A stretch of DNA of 64,000 nucleotides, taken from assembly GCA_009760855.2 (NCBI GenBank), contig WPIO01000011.1, forward strand, positions 1,047,501 to 1,111,500, in the 5' to 3' direction. This DNA is from Cristatella mucedo (taxonomy: Eukaryota; Bryozoa; Phylactolaemata; Cristatellidae). This document shows positions 49,786 to 61,949 of the stretch, piece by piece; position 1 is the stretch's first letter; every line of letters starts with the position of its first letter. The notes beneath the pieces are model-generated. The model worked only from the letters and a program-made list of their open reading frames with translations, was not told the DNA's origin and searched no databases. The translations under genes and the position numbers were made by a program.

Positions 49786-50334
49786 GTCACTCTGTTTTTC
49801 GCGTTGCGAGCCGTAGTGACAGCCGTTACGGCTATTTAGCCGGGTAAATGACGCTGTCGAACTGCAAGTTGTTGGCGCTCTCAATTGCTCAGTTGTTGCC
49901 GTATTCGGAAACCATCTGAATGCCTACGTGTATTGGTGCTGCACCTACAAGTCGCTAGCGTTGCTAGCCACGTTTGGTACCGGGATGGGTAATCTATGCG
50001 TCCCCGTGTGCGAAAACATCAATCGAAACCTTCAAATATGCGAGAGCATGGAAGCACACTTCCGCTCACAAAAATTTGAATGCCCTAGTTTGCTGGACAA
50101 TTTCATTTAACCGGAGCCTACTGTGGCCGATCACTCTCGCGGTAGGTGGCCTATTCAAGTGGCATATATCACGTGGCCTATTCAGGGCTCACGGCTGGAC
50201 ACACCGGCCTGGACACCGAATTTACCTAGACTTACGAAGCCCTGGACACTCAACGCAAGGAAAGATTGTTGCACTGCTGTCACCCCACTGCAAAGAGCTG
50301 GGCATAGTAAATGAGACACGGCGAACTAACTAGA
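49786..50334. other. Unassigned sequence
   Basis: Overlapping plus-strand frames of 60-119 codons, none with protein features I trust. Confidence 0.35.
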
Positions 50335-50575
50335 CGCATATCTACTAACTATCCTACTCACTAATTCCACTCCTCTCCTGACTCAGCTCTCAGCTATGCT
50401 TCTTCTCAGCTTTCTCATTGTTTCGTGAGATTAAGTCTGTTGGCTACCGAATGCGTGCCGAAAGCCGCTTAGGCTGCGAGTGATCTACACAAAACTCTCC
50501 TGCATAACCCCGCATGGTCTTTGCGGCGTTACAGACGAAGATGCATTACATTACATACATTACATTACAAATGAT
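50335..50575 (+). mobile_element. LINE-A 3' end fragment
   Basis: GGCTACCGAATGCGTGCCGA, AAGCCGCTTAGGCTGCGAGT, AAACTCTCCTGCATAACCCC and a well-preserved (TACAT)n tail at 50,543-50,569. Confidence 0.88.
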
Positions 50576-50752
50576 GAGCTACAGGCTTGTGGCTAATTGT
50601 CAGCCTTATTTGCTTAACTTTGCCATTCGTCCGGCTCGAGTTTAGAGCCGATGCTTTAGGGCTAGAAAGCTGGAACCCAGTGGACCTGTGCACATTCTCG
50701 TTTCGAGCATCGATAAGTCCTAGTCCTAGTCCCTCTTCTTGAGAGTTTACAC

Positions 50753-50842
50753 TAATAATAACAATAATAATAATAATAATAATGCACTTGATAAAGCGCC
50801 CTCGGAGAACTTAATCTCTTTCTAGGCGCTTTACATTTGTTG
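50753..50842 (-). mobile_element. LINE-B 3' tail
   Basis: (AAT)n, CTTGATAAAGCGCCCTCGGA, TCTCTTTCTAGGCGCTTTAC, ATTTGTTGCAAAGGGGAAAT. Confidence 0.85.
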
Positions 50843-51000
50843 CAAAGGGGAAATGCGATTGACTGGGAGGGAAGCCGTGAAGGGCAAGGCCGTGCAGGCA
50901 GCAGCCACCGGACTAACCGAACAGTCAGCAATAGAGGCCTTACCAAGCCCTTACGCATGGTGCAGTTACAAGCATGTAACTGTCACGTATGCGCCTTGAG

Positions 51001-51172
51001 GGCCGTGATAGCCCAACAGGTACAGGGCTCGCTCTTCACAAACCGAGGTCCACGGTTTGAATCAGGCAGTGGGTGATCCCTTATTGCCAACAGCAAGCAT
51101 TAGTGATAGCCGTTATGACTCTTCTGCCGCTATACAAACGAGGCTGTTAAATCAGCTAATATCTCTTTTTCA
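51001..51172 (+). mobile_element. SINE-1 copy, near full length
   Basis: GGCCGTGATAGCCCAACAGG head with A-box-like sequence, GGTTTGAATCAGGCAGTGGG B-box region, GCCGTTATGACTCTTCTGCC, GAGGCTGTTAAATCAGCTAA. Confidence 0.85.
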
Positions 51173-51225
51173 AGAGCCATCACACCTACCCCACTCCACC
51201 CCGGCCCGATGGGAGCAGGGGGATT

Positions 51226-51594
<369 letters not shown>

Positions 51595-51909
51595 GCTTGC
51601 AAAAGAACAGAGGAATGGGCCCAAAATACTACTCAGGATAGAGTTACGAGCACACTAGCAACAAGACAACCGCATGAAGTAAATTTTAATGACAAAAAGG
51701 GAGCCACACCGAATGCAGTCACCACTGCCGAAGTGCGACAGTCATTTAGACAGACAGGAATCAAAGTAACATAAAACCTTGCGACTACCAAGTCACCCCT
51801 ACTACACAGCAAAAGGTATTGCAGACAGCAGTACCAGCAGCAGCAGCAGCAGCTTTGCGCACATGCTACTCGCTGCCTTGCCCGTCATCCCGTGTCGCCG
51901 GTACGCCAG

Positions 51910-52023
51910 ATTCTACTAAAGGAACTGAACCGGAAGTACTCGAAAGAGGCATTGGCCACAGCAGATGCTGCAGAGGCAGCTCTCGGCAGCATTGTCGCCA
52001 GGCGACGAAGCATGAGGCAGCAA
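51910..52023 (+). CDS. Possible 114-bp internal exon, unknown product
   Basis: CGGTACGCCAG at 51,899-51,909 could be a weak acceptor. 38 codons follow (ILLKELNRKYSKEALATADA, AEAALGSIVARRRSMRQQ), then a strong donor CAGCAA|GTGAGTGAG. Both ends are in phase 0. The peptide is a charged, alanine-rich helix. If the donor is not used, the frame continues to a TAG at 52,186-52,188. Convergent with the BCAP31-like gene. Not recognised. Confidence 0.3.
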
Positions 52024-52858
52024 GTGAGTGAGAGACGGAGATCGTGCAGCCAGCCTCTACCGTCAGCGATCGAGATGCTCCGTCGGTCCATCCACCGCCA
52101 CAGCGCTGCTGCTTCGTCAGACGACGACAGGAAAGCAGACAGCGGTGCTGAAACTTACTGCCTGCAGCCTCGGGCTACCTGCAGGTAGCACTGCTCGCGG
52201 CCTCTCCAACTCGGCCTCCTTAGTCGTCCTTCTCCGAGTCCCGATCGGAAACAGAGTGGTCAGCTGCCGCACCACGACTGACACGCTGAAGCAATAGGAA
52301 AGACAGGTGACTCTGCCCAGTGGCTGCCATTGGGAGCACACGCTGCCAGCAGGCGGGAGGCACGGAGGCCGTGTCGGAAAACAGTGAGTACCATCAGGAG
52401 CGTCACATTCAGCAGACGGCCTTTCGTTACACGCTGGTACATGCCAGAGCCACCATGCCATGAGAAGGGGTCAAATCGGCAGCTCAATAGGAATACAGAT
52501 GATGCAGAAGGCGCCGAAAGGTACGGATATGCATGCTCGCCTCCCGACATTGAGCACTCTCGTGCGCATTCATTGTTCGTTGCCTTCTTCCAAAAACTGA
52601 AGTTCTTGCGAACATTGCATACGGAAACGATACGGCTAAGACTTTAAAGTTATTCTGACTGTAGTGCATAAGAAATTACGTGCCTGTGGATATCTAAACG
52701 CTTATCGCTTCGGGCTGCTGGGTCTCCCATACCGGCGGCTGCCTTAGCTGTGCTGGTGGCTGGAAACCCGCATTTTAGATGTGATCGTCAGCAGCTGCTA
52801 TCGCTTCTTCATCGTAGATCAGATCTATTTAAAGATATTAATGCTGTTGCTAAGATTC
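52024..52858. other. Unassigned sequence
   Basis: Only the read-through of the preceding frame. No other feature recognised. Confidence 0.35.
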
Positions 52859-53046
52859 GTGAATAAATAAATAAAAAATTCTAGCTGATTAAATAGCCTC
52901 TTCTTGTGTAGCGATAGACGAGCCTTTGCGGCTATCACCGCCGCTTGCAGTGGCAATTAAGGATCGCCCACCGCAGGAATCAACCCACGACCTCGGGACC
53001 GAGGTCGTGAAAGCAACCACCTTACCTAGTGTGCCATCACGGCTCA
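52859..53046 (-). mobile_element. SINE-1 copy
   Basis: GAATAAATAAATAAAAAATT tail, GCTATCACCGCCGCTTGCAG, then a tRNA-like head in which CACGACCTCGG and CCGAGGTCGTG form an 11-bp hairpin, ending GCCATCACGGCTCACC. Confidence 0.85.
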
Positions 53047-53269
53047 CCAATGAATGTGAGTCCTTCCCTGCGATGTGAGTCCTTCCTGTCAGTGAGTCCT
53101 TCCCTGCGATGGCAGCATCCCCCCTCGAATGCTGTCCCTCGATTCAGGTCACTGCGATCTCGTCCCAAAGTTGGACCCTATTCCCACTGTCCTGCTCCTA
53201 CCTTACATTGATCTGCTGCTGCCATGCATAACTAACATCATAATTATGGCATTAGCCTCAGGTCATGTC

Positions 53270-54912
53270 CTAGCACCTTTTAAAAACGGCTGTAGTCAGG
53301 CAACTTCTCAAGAAAGCAACACTGGACCAAGAGAACTTGAGCAACTACTGCCCAGTCTCCCTTCTACCATTACTATCAAAGGCACTGGAACGGGTCGTGG
53401 CAGACCAGCTGGACTCATATATTGAAACTTCAAAGTTGCTAGTAAGTTCCAGTCTGGCTTTAGAGCTAATCACTCAACTGAATCAGCATTGCTTAGGGTG
53501 TAAAACGACGTACTTAGGAATGATGACATGGGTAGAGTATCTCTGCTTGTTTTGCTCGATCTTTCAGCAGCTTTTGATATTATCGACCACCAAGTCCCTC
53601 TTGAGCGCCTCTCCTCTCGCCTGGGCATCACTGGCACTGCTCCACAGTGGTTCAGGTCCTATCTCAGTGGGAGACTCAGGAGTATTGACGTAAATGGACA
53701 CAGATCATCCGACGCCCCTCTGAAATATGGGGTACCTCAGGGCTCTGTGCTAGGTCCGATTCTTTTCAGGTTTATACCGTCCCTCTCACTAATGTGACTA
53801 CCAAGCACAGTCTAGGCTTTCACTTCTATGTGGATGACACTCAGTTGTACCTTTGCTTTGATCCCTACCAGCCTTCGAGCACCTCAAATTCTCTCAACTC
53901 CCTTGCTGCATGTACTGATGACATCCCCACATGGATGGCAGCAAATTTTCTAAAATGAAATGATGATAAAACTAACTTACTAGTTATGGGCAAACCAAGT
54001 GTCGTTCAGAAATTGGAAAGGCTAACACTCAAAATCGGCTCGGCCAGCATATCTCCTGCTGAATCTGCACAAAATCTAGGTGACATGTTCCAAAATGACC
54101 TTTCGTAAACGACCACATCAGCTCCACAGTCGAGTCAGCCTACTTTCAGCTACATAACATGGCTAAAATTCGGGCTTGTTTAGACAGGGATACCACATCT
54201 AAGTTGGTCCATGTATTTGTGACAACCCGTCTTGACTTCTGTAACTCACTGCTTGCTGGCCTACCGGCATGTGCAATCAGGCACTTACAGCTGGTGCAAA
54301 ACTCTGCAGCTAGGCTTGCTTGTCGCGAGCGGCGCAGTTGCCACATCACACCACTTCTCGCCGACCTGCGCTGGCTCCCAGTCAAGCAACGCATCGACTT
54401 CAAGGTTTTGTTGCTCACTTTTAGGTCATTTCATTCTTTGGCCACGGCCTATCTCTCATCTACTCCTCCACCAGGCCAAGCATCATATCACCTGCTTTTC
54501 GAAATCTACATGTTTACCAATACCTTGTACAAACCTCAAATCCTTTGGAGACCATGCATTTAGTTCGTATGCTCCCAAAGCCTAGAACTCACACCCGACT
54601 TTCGTATGGACATCCCCTGACTTGACCACATTTAAAAAGAACTTAAGAACACACCTATTTAGGACAGCATTTAGTGGGTCCCTGTGATTCGTCCTTCATG
54701 TGCTTATGAGTGCTGACATTGTGCATGCTGCCACTAACCACACGTGCATTCTTATGCTGTGCATTTCACACCTAACCATGTTATTCTTGTTGTTTATCAA
54801 GCATGATATCACTCACCATTCAATCGCGTTTCCCTTTGCAGCAAATGTAAAGCGCCAAGAAAAAGATTGAGTTCTCTTAGGATGCTTTATCAATAAAATT
54901 ATTATCATATGC
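53270..54912 (+). mobile_element. LINE-B, longest copy, reverse transcriptase to 3' tail
   Basis: The fullest LINE-B here. In shifting frames it reads [73 protein letters not shown], then WMAANFLK, a stop and NDDKTNLLVMGKPS. The C-terminal domain ([40 protein letters not shown]) follows, then the untranslated end with AAGCGCCAAGAAAAAGATTG and (ATT)n. YVDD replaces LINE-A's YADD, and the sequence is clearly a different lineage. No endonuclease and several frameshifts, so inactive. Confidence 0.93.
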
Positions 54913-55127
54913 CTTTATACACTAGAGCTCAAAGGTATCGGCGAGGCTGTCTAAAATGGCTGTCGGAACCAAACAGGTCTGATTCTGGTGTGATTACAAA
55001 AACTCTTTACTGCGTGCGACCTGATGTAATTATGAGCAGTATATAAATTAAGCTTACTAACATGAGAGCAAAGTTGTACTACTATTTTGATTGTAAGTGC
55101 AAATATGAGTTTGCACCATTGCCATAA

Positions 55128-55289
55128 GCAATAAATACTAGCTGATTCAACAGCTTTTTTGCATAGCCACGGAAGCATCTTTACGGCTATCACCGCCACT
55201 TCCAGAGGCGATTGGAGATTGCCAACCGCAGGATTCAAACCCACGACCTCGGAGCCAAGGTCGTAAAAAGCAACCACCTTACCTGGTGT
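55128..55289 (-). mobile_element. SINE-1 copy
   Basis: AATAAATACTAGCTGATTCA, GCTATCACCGCCACTTCCAG, GGATTCAAACCCACGACCTC. Followed 10 bp later by a second copy in the same orientation. Confidence 0.85.
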
Positions 55290-55298
55290 GCCATCATA

Positions 55299-55476
55299 TA
55301 AAAAAATACTCGCCTGATTTAACAGCCTCTGTTGTATAGCAATAGAAGAGCCTTAAGGCTATCACCGCCGCTTGCAGTGGCAATATTGAATCACCCACTG
55401 CAGGATTCGAACCCACGACCGCAAGACCAAGGTCGTAAAAAGCAACCGCCTAACCTAGTGAGCCATCACGGCTCAC
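55299..55476 (-). mobile_element. SINE-1 copy, second of a tandem pair
   Basis: GCTATCACCGCCGCTTGCAG, B box as GGATTCGAACCC (reverse of GGGTTCGAATCC), and GAGCCATCACGGCTCACCGA at its 5' end. Confidence 0.88.
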
Positions 55477-55870
55477 CGAGGCTGACATATCTGAGCTGCT
55501 CCCACGGAGCAAGAGTTAATCTTTTGTCAACATCTGGCCTTACCGTTTACCAAATGTCTGGCAAACTTAAGAACAGCGATTTTTTTAGATATGATAAGAT
55601 ATGATTTTAGATATGACCCATCTGAGCCTTGAACCCTCTGTACACCTCACTCCACAGACACTCAACATGATTTAGGTTTGAAGATTTGACTGAGCCATGT
55701 CCTAGGTGTAATGGCCCAAAAGTAAATTCAACCGTATAACAGAAAAATATTGAACAACCTTAGCAGCATGCTTGCCTTTATTGCCTTCATTACTAAAAAA
55801 AGAAGACTACCTCCCCGAAGGCTCAGTGGACTCAGTAGTAGTTACTAGTTATTAGTTCACTGTTATTTTC
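55477..55870. other. Unassigned sequence downstream of the BCAP31-like exons
   Basis: Searched on minus for the missing last exon. Acceptor-like ACACCTAG and CTTTTTTTAG occur but give no KKxx-type ending. Confidence 0.4.
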
Positions 55871-56052
55871 TACTTCTTACTACTTCATACTTACTACTTA
55901 CATTCTTACTACTTCATACTTACTACTTACATTCTTACTACTTCATACTTACTACTTACATTCTTACTACTTCATACTTACTACTTACATTCTTACTACT
56001 TCATACTTACTACTTACATTCTTACTACTTCATACTTACTACTTACTACTTC
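55871..56052. repeat. 29-bp minisatellite, about 6 copies
   Basis: TTACTACTTACATTC alternates with TTACTACTTCATAC, giving a 29-bp period. Confidence 0.95.
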
Positions 56053-56328
56053 ACGAATATTTAAGTACTCCACAAACGGGCAATGCGGTCATTTTCGAGG
56101 TGCTGTACACTGGAAAAATCTGCCGTTTATTTTTAAATGGCATGGCATTATATTAATCGAGAGCATTCGTTCTTTGCACTTCCGTGCAGTGCTTCACGGT
56201 CGAATGCCCACTACTCCCAGTGACCTTGGTGGCCGCCGATACTTCTGCCCTCGAGTTTATACAATTGCACTTATCCTTTACGTTTATACAGGGGGCAGGC
56301 GACTGGCTAGGAGGGCAAGCAGCCTCAC

Positions 56329-59300
56329 CTGGGACTCTTGCTCGAGTTTCTGGCACTGGGCGGCCAGCCGGTCGTACTCTCGGCCTGTCGCCTCGGCCTG
56401 CTGCTTCATAGCCTCGCAGCTGGCCAGCGCCTGTCTGAGCTCTGCAATGTAACGGTGAGCGTGTGCTTAGCGACAATGCACTGCATGCGAGTGCAACGGT
56501 GAGCTTCGGAACGCCTGCCTACGGGTCACCGCATCTAAACAGCAGCCCCGGCAACACCATACAGCAGCGTCGGCAGCAGCAGTCGGATGGTGATTACAGA
56601 TGGCATGCAGCAGCTGAGGTCAAACTGCCAAACGAGTTAACCACACGCCAAACTGGAGGGACGCGACTCTGCCACTAAGGCCCCACAGTCTTGCTAGAAG
56701 TATATCAATTACTCGAGGGCAAAAGGAAAGCAGGAAGTCTACCACGACACATCATAGCCGCACGACAGGACCAGCCGGAAGGGATCTCCCACACTGCTCT
56801 CCTGAAAGAGCAGAACTGATGCATCAAAGTCAAAAAGACATAAGAAGAGACAGAGGTGAGAAGACAAAGAGAGGGAGCGACAGAGACAGACAGAGACACA
56901 GACAGACAGAGAGAACATAGGCAGAGAACGAGAGGTATAATAGAGACCGCGCGAGAGGGAGGGAAGTGAGTACAGAGAGACAGAGAGAGAGAGAGAGAGA
57001 GACAGAGAGAGAGAGAAGAGGAGAGGAGAGAGGAGAGGAGAGAGACAACATAAAAAATGGAAAAAGAGGACAAGGAAAGAAAGCACAAATAAGGAAAGAA
57101 AAAGAGAGACAACTCGGCCTACGACAGACAGCGTCAGCAAAGCTGACAAATGGATAAGGAAAACATCACTAAGACGCTAATAACGCGCCGCTGACGATGA
57201 CGGCGGGCACGGGCCAAAGCTGCTGGCTAAGCTGCAGCCGAGGGCACGAGGTGTCTGATGCCAACAGCCGCAACACACCTGAGGCCGCGTGCACACGGCC
57301 TTTCTAAACAACCGCAAGGCGACTAGACTCGGCAGCTTGAAGAACGTGAGCAAATACCTTTATCCTTTTCAGCCAGAGAAGCATCCCTCTTAGCCAGCTT
57401 TGCCGCAAGTTCGCGAACCTCACTGTTCTCGACCTAGGTAAGAAAAGGGACAGGCTCGAGACGACGAGCAGCAACAGAACGAAGCGATGGCAGAAAGACG
57501 CTGCTGCGGCAGAAAGACGCGGCCGAGAGACACAACGACGGCAGAGAGAGTGAGAGAGAGAGAGAGAGAGTGAGAGAGAGAGAAAGAGGGAGAGAGGGAG
57601 AGAGAGAGAGAGAGAGAGAGAGACGAGCCGATCACCTTCACGTCAGTCGAGCTGCCCTCGGCCATCAGCTTTCTGGCTGCGTCGGTGGCGCTCTGCGCCT
57701 GCTTCAAGGCTGCCGAGTACTTGGCCTCGGTCGTCGCTTGCACCGAGATGAGCACGACGAGCCGCCTCAGCACGCTGCAAACGCGCGACCCTTCGGCTCT
57801 GCCTGCGGGCAGCAACGAGCCGAGCAGGCGGGCGGCCACCGTCACGTGACGGCAGCCGCTCGGCGACTGTGCAGCAGCAGCAGCAGCAGAACTCACAACC
57901 AAAGGAAAAGTGAAAAGCCGGCAATGTAGAAGTTCCTCTGCGATCGGAAGACTCTCATGTGCTCGTGGTCGATGGCGTGCGGGTTCACTTTCAAGTCGAG
58001 GCTGCCCACTTTAGTGTTGATTTCGCGGATCGAGTCTGCGAGAGCGGCCAGCAAGCAATGGCAGCAGCACGGCGTCAGGCAGAGCGGCGACGGGGGGGGG
58101 GGGTGCGGTCACGTGACCGATTGGGTCGGCTGCTTCCTGGCCGCCACCCCCCAGTCGGACAGAGTTCGAACGAGGCGAAGGCACCACCAACTTACCGACG
58201 AAGCAGAGCAGCAGTAGGGCCAGCATCACGTTGAAGTAGTAGTGAGCATACTGGGTCACGCTACAAACCAGCTGCGACTGGAATATACGCTGCCACCTAC
58301 AACACAAAACGGCACCCTCCTTAGCCACCGGTGGCTGGCTGCCCAACGCGGCATCGTCGTGCTGCAAAGATGCTGCATGACTACTGCATCTGTATCCGCA
58401 TCATGTACGCAGCAAACAGATTAGCACCACATCATTTGCAAGCTGCTCGTAAGCGGACACAAGCATTACATTGGCACATGTGCGCGGCATTCTCTACCTT
58501 GTATTATTTACGAAATGGACCAACAGTACCTCAGAAGAACAGCAGGTGACCTCAGAACCGTCATGCAGCGGCAGCAGCAGCAGTATCTAACAACCCCACG
58601 ATGTACTGTACTGTTCTGTTCCAGAACCCCTCCGGCTTGACACGACGTCAGTACATGGATGGCAGCAAATTTTCTACAACTAAACGATGATAAAACTAAC
58701 TTACTAGTTATGGGAAAACCCGGTGTGATTCAGAAACTGGAAAGGCTGAGGCTCAAAATTGGCTCTGCCAGCATATCTCCTTCTGAATAAGCTCGAAATC
58801 TAGGTGTCATGTTCCAGAGTGACATTTATTTAGATGCCCACATCAGCTCCACAGTCAAGTCTGCCTACTCTCAGCTATATAACATTGCTAAAATTCAGGC
58901 TTGTTTAGACACGGATGCCACATCTTAAGTTGGTCCATGCAATTGTGACATCCCGTCTCGACTTCTGCAACTCACTGCTTGCGGGTCTACCGGCATGTGC
59001 AGTCCGGCTCTTACAGATGGTGCCAAATTCTGCAGCTACGATCGTATGTCGTGAGCATTGCAGTTGCCACGTCACACCACTTCTGACTGACCTGCATTGG
59101 CTAACAATCAAGCAACATATCAACTTCGAGGTTCTGTCACTCATTTTTCGGTCCCACCATTCCCTGGCTCCAGCCTACCAATCAGAACTACTCCCCCACC
59201 AGGCGAAGAATCGTACAACCTGCAGTTTTGACTCGAATCGTTTAGCCATACCTCGTACGAGCCTCAAAACCGTTATAGACCGTGCCTTTAGTTCGTATGC

Positions 59301-60183
59301 TCCCAAAGCCTGGAACTCACTTCCCAGTTTCTTCACATCCCTTGACATGTCGACATTTAAAAAGAAGCTTAAAACGCACCTGTTTATTACAGAATCTGGT
59401 GGGTCTTTTTAACACGTCCGTGTGCATGTACCTACTTACACTGCTGCTTGTGGATATTACCACCGATCATTTGGTAATGCTTGCTATACAGCATCTGTAA
59501 AGTGCCTAGAAAGAGATATTGTTCTCTGAGGGTGCTATACAAATGTATTATTATTATTATTACCTCAGTAACAGACTTCAGAGTATTGATCTGAACGGAC
59601 AAAGATCAACTTGAGGAGGAGCTTCTAAAGTATGGGGCACCCTAGCGCTGCGTGCTTGCGTGCTACTTAATCTTTGTGACTTTCAGCTTGCCGATACTGT
59701 GCACGTTACTTACCAATTGTCTTGCTTCCTTTCCGAGCAGGTCTAAAGAGCTTAGAACAAGATTTAGTTCTCTTAGGGCGTACTGTAAAAATGTCTCGTG
59801 CGTCTTACTGCTATTATCCTTATTTATCATTTATTATAATTATATTAAACAGCGCCATTCCGAAAACCATTAACGCCGCAGCAGGTCCGCCACGATGCCG
59901 TGCGTCACATCGCGGCACAGCCAGCGGTGCGACGCGCGCGGCGGGTGCGAGCAGCAGCGGCGGCGGCCCCCGGCTCTTTCCCTCTAGCGCACGCTCGTGA
60001 AATGCCAGCCCCCTCCCCGAGCTCCCGCAAGTGCGCCAGGCTGCCGGCCGGCGGCGTGCGGCCGAGGGCGAGTCGAACGCCGCCGCCGTTCGGTCACTTC
60101 GCAAACGGCGCCTCTGCTGTGAGCCAACGGCGCTGCCGAGGCGGCGACTGGCGCAAGAACAAGAAGCTCCGGCAAAACAGATC

Positions 60184-60247
<64 letters not shown>

Positions 60248-60683
60248 TGCACGCGCTGCATTTTATTGCGCACGCGCGCTCCGAGCCTCTCGGAGAGGCG
60301 GCGTTCCGTCGACACAGCCGGCACGGCAAGCCGCAAAGGGCGCGTCCGCAAGACTCACTCCCCTTTTCCAGGCAGCCCGCCCTCAGTAGCAAAGCTGTCG
60401 CTCGCGTTGCGGAAAACAAGGGAACCGAGGCACTTTTGACCACGACACTTTGACCCCGACACTTTGGGTGCGCGTGTGCGGCGGCGGGGTGGAGGAGGAG
60501 GATGTCGTATGGACGCGTGTGCCGCTTCACGGCGACACCACGGCCGCAGCAGGAATGCTCCAAACGACGCCAAGCGCTCGCTCGCGCTTACCACTGAACC
60601 GAAACAAACGGCAGGAGAAATAAAATCGCTAAAGCGATCTCGCAATACAGGAAGCTGGCGATGAACGTCCACTGTAGGCTCAT
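56329..60683 (-). CDS. BCAP31: BCAP31/BAP31-family ER membrane chaperone, six exons, last exon not found
   Basis: Exons on minus: 60,683-60,592; 58,296-58,196; 58,035-57,897; 57,774-57,636; 57,433-57,358; 56,441-56,329. All have AG acceptors and GT donors, and all five junctions keep the frame, giving 220 residues. The start MSLQWTFIASFLYCEIALAI is the family's typical N-terminus. Three hydrophobic segments lie at about 8-28, 47-64 and 100-121. FVDSIREINTKV, VFRSQRNFYIAGFSLFLW and LRRLVVLISVQATTEAKYSA match the family. A charged coiled coil fills about 125-220, ending REYDRLAAQCQKLEQESQ. Human BCAP31 has 246 residues, so roughly 10-25 are missing, including the expected KKxx ER-retrieval end. 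Read-through after the last donor gives only 15 more codons. The family acts as an ER export and quality-control receptor. The AAVDG caspase sites of the human protein are not seen. Introns carry LINE-B copies and GA/CT tracts. Confidence 0.95.
56850..57060. repeat. GA/CAGA-rich tract in intron 5
   Basis: Imperfect AGAGACAGACAGAGA repeats with purine bias, inside the BCAP31-like gene. Confidence 0.9.
57546..57626. repeat. (GA)n microsatellite beside a splice donor
   Basis: On minus it is (CT)n starting about 10 bases after the exon 4 donor (57,635-57,634). Confidence 0.95.
58640..59562 (+). mobile_element. LINE-B fragment in intron 1 of the BCAP31-like gene
   Basis: Starts at TACATGGATGGCAGCAAATT (WMAANFLQLNDDKTNLLVMG), then [40 protein letters not shown], 3' end AAGTGCCTAGAAAGAGATAT and (ATT)n. 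Antisense to the gene. Confidence 0.92.
59563..59795 (+). mobile_element. LINE-B fragment with internal deletion
   Basis: Begins ACCTCAGTAACAGACTTCAG (the YLSGRLRSI block of the reverse transcriptase), loses the middle, and ends with TCTAAAGAGCTTAGAACAAG and TTCTCTTAGGGCGTACTGTA. Directly abuts the previous tail. Confidence 0.75.
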
Positions 60684-60720
60684 TCTGGTCGGCTGTTCGA
60701 TGCGGAAATGCTAAGCTGGC
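59870..60720. promoter_or_regulatory. CpG-rich region around exon 1 of the BCAP31-like gene
   Basis: High GC and frequent CpG across and downstream of exon 1 on the minus strand, compared with AT-rich flanks. It fits a CpG-island promoter by inference. No core motif identified. Long frames on both strands here are compositional. Confidence 0.35.
60183..60242. repeat. (CT)n microsatellite
   Basis: About 28 CT units in intron 1 of the BCAP31-like gene (GA on the coding strand). Confidence 0.97.
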
Positions 60721-61100
60721 GGAAGCCGAGGTCAAGGACTTGCTCTTTTGTACTCCCTAGAGCGACAGCTCAGCTGACGCCCAGCGGCCACGCTGATTTG
60801 CTGAGTAAATCTCGCCGCTTGGGCTTGGCCGCGATTACGCCGGCGCCTCAGTGTGGCGGCCTTCCACCCGCTGGCCCACAACTTACGTTAAGCGTGTCCG
60901 CGAAGTCGGTAGATTTCTTTAAAGGCTCTCAACCCGGCGATAGGCCGACTTCCGCAGTAGCCCGAAGCATTCTCAGGGGAGGCAGAACCGTTTGCTGGAC
61001 AGTTCTAGACAACCATTGCGGTCGATATCTCTCAAACCTAAACGTATAGGCTGCAAATGCAATCCGACTAAATTATGTTTACATTTCCTGCTGTGCGGTC

Positions 61101-61945
61101 TGGAACGCTTAGCGTTCAATATCGGCTCTTCTAGCATATCTCCAGCTGTGTCTGCACGAATTCTGAACGACCTGTTCCAAAGAGACCTTGTGCTAGATGA
61201 CCATATCAGTTCCGCTGTCGAGCCTACTTACTTTCAGCTACATAACACTGCTGACATTCGGAATTTTTAGACAGAGAAACTATATCTAACTTGGTCCGCG
61301 CATTTGTGACATCCCGTCTCGACTTTTGCAACTCACTGTTTGCTGGTCCTCCAGCCTGCGTAATATAGGTCCTTCAGCCTGCGTAAAAGCCCTGCTTATA
61401 TTTTGTGCAAAATTCTGCAGCTAGGCTTGCCTGTCGTGAGCGTAGCAGTTGCCACATTACACCACTTCTCGCCGACCTGCACTGGCTCCCAATCAAGCAA
61501 AGTATCGACTTAAAGATTCTTTCACTTTTAGGTCTCTTCATTCTCTGGCTCCAGCCTACTTATCAGAACTACTCATCCACCAGGCAAAGAATCGTGCAAC
61601 CCGCTGTTCTGACTCGAATCGTTTAGCCATACTTCGTAGGAACCTCAAAACCATTGGAGTCCGTACCTGCTCCGAAGCCTGGTACTCACTACCGACGCAC
61701 ATTACAACGCCCCGTGACATGACGACATTTACAAAAAAGCTTAAACACACCTGTGTATTACAGCATTTGGTGGGTCTTTGTGATACGTCATTCTTGTGCG
61801 TGCACCTTCTTACACTATGCCTACTGCTTTCGGATGTTACCCCCCAATCATTTGGTAATGCTTTCTATACAGTATCTGTAAAGTGCCTAGACAGAGATTG
61901 AGTTCTCCGAGATTGCTATACAAATGTATTATTATTATTATTATC
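61101..61945 (+). mobile_element. LINE-B fragment
   Basis: [54 protein letters not shown], then the C-terminus and AAAGTGCCTAGACAGAGATT with (ATT)n. A 25-base tandem slip (GGTCCTTCAGCCTGCGTAA-like) lies at 61,345-61,390. Confidence 0.9.
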
Positions 61946-61949
61946 ATTT

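Noticed and set aside
55299-55476. tRNA gene suggested by an intact B box
   Set aside because: Repeated tRNA-derived SINE with a body and A-rich tail; no cloverleaf that folds fully.
59820-60563. 247-codon minus-strand frame overlapping intron 1 of the BCAP31-like gene
   Set aside because: Runs through a GA repeat and GC-rich sequence; a supported intron occupies the region.
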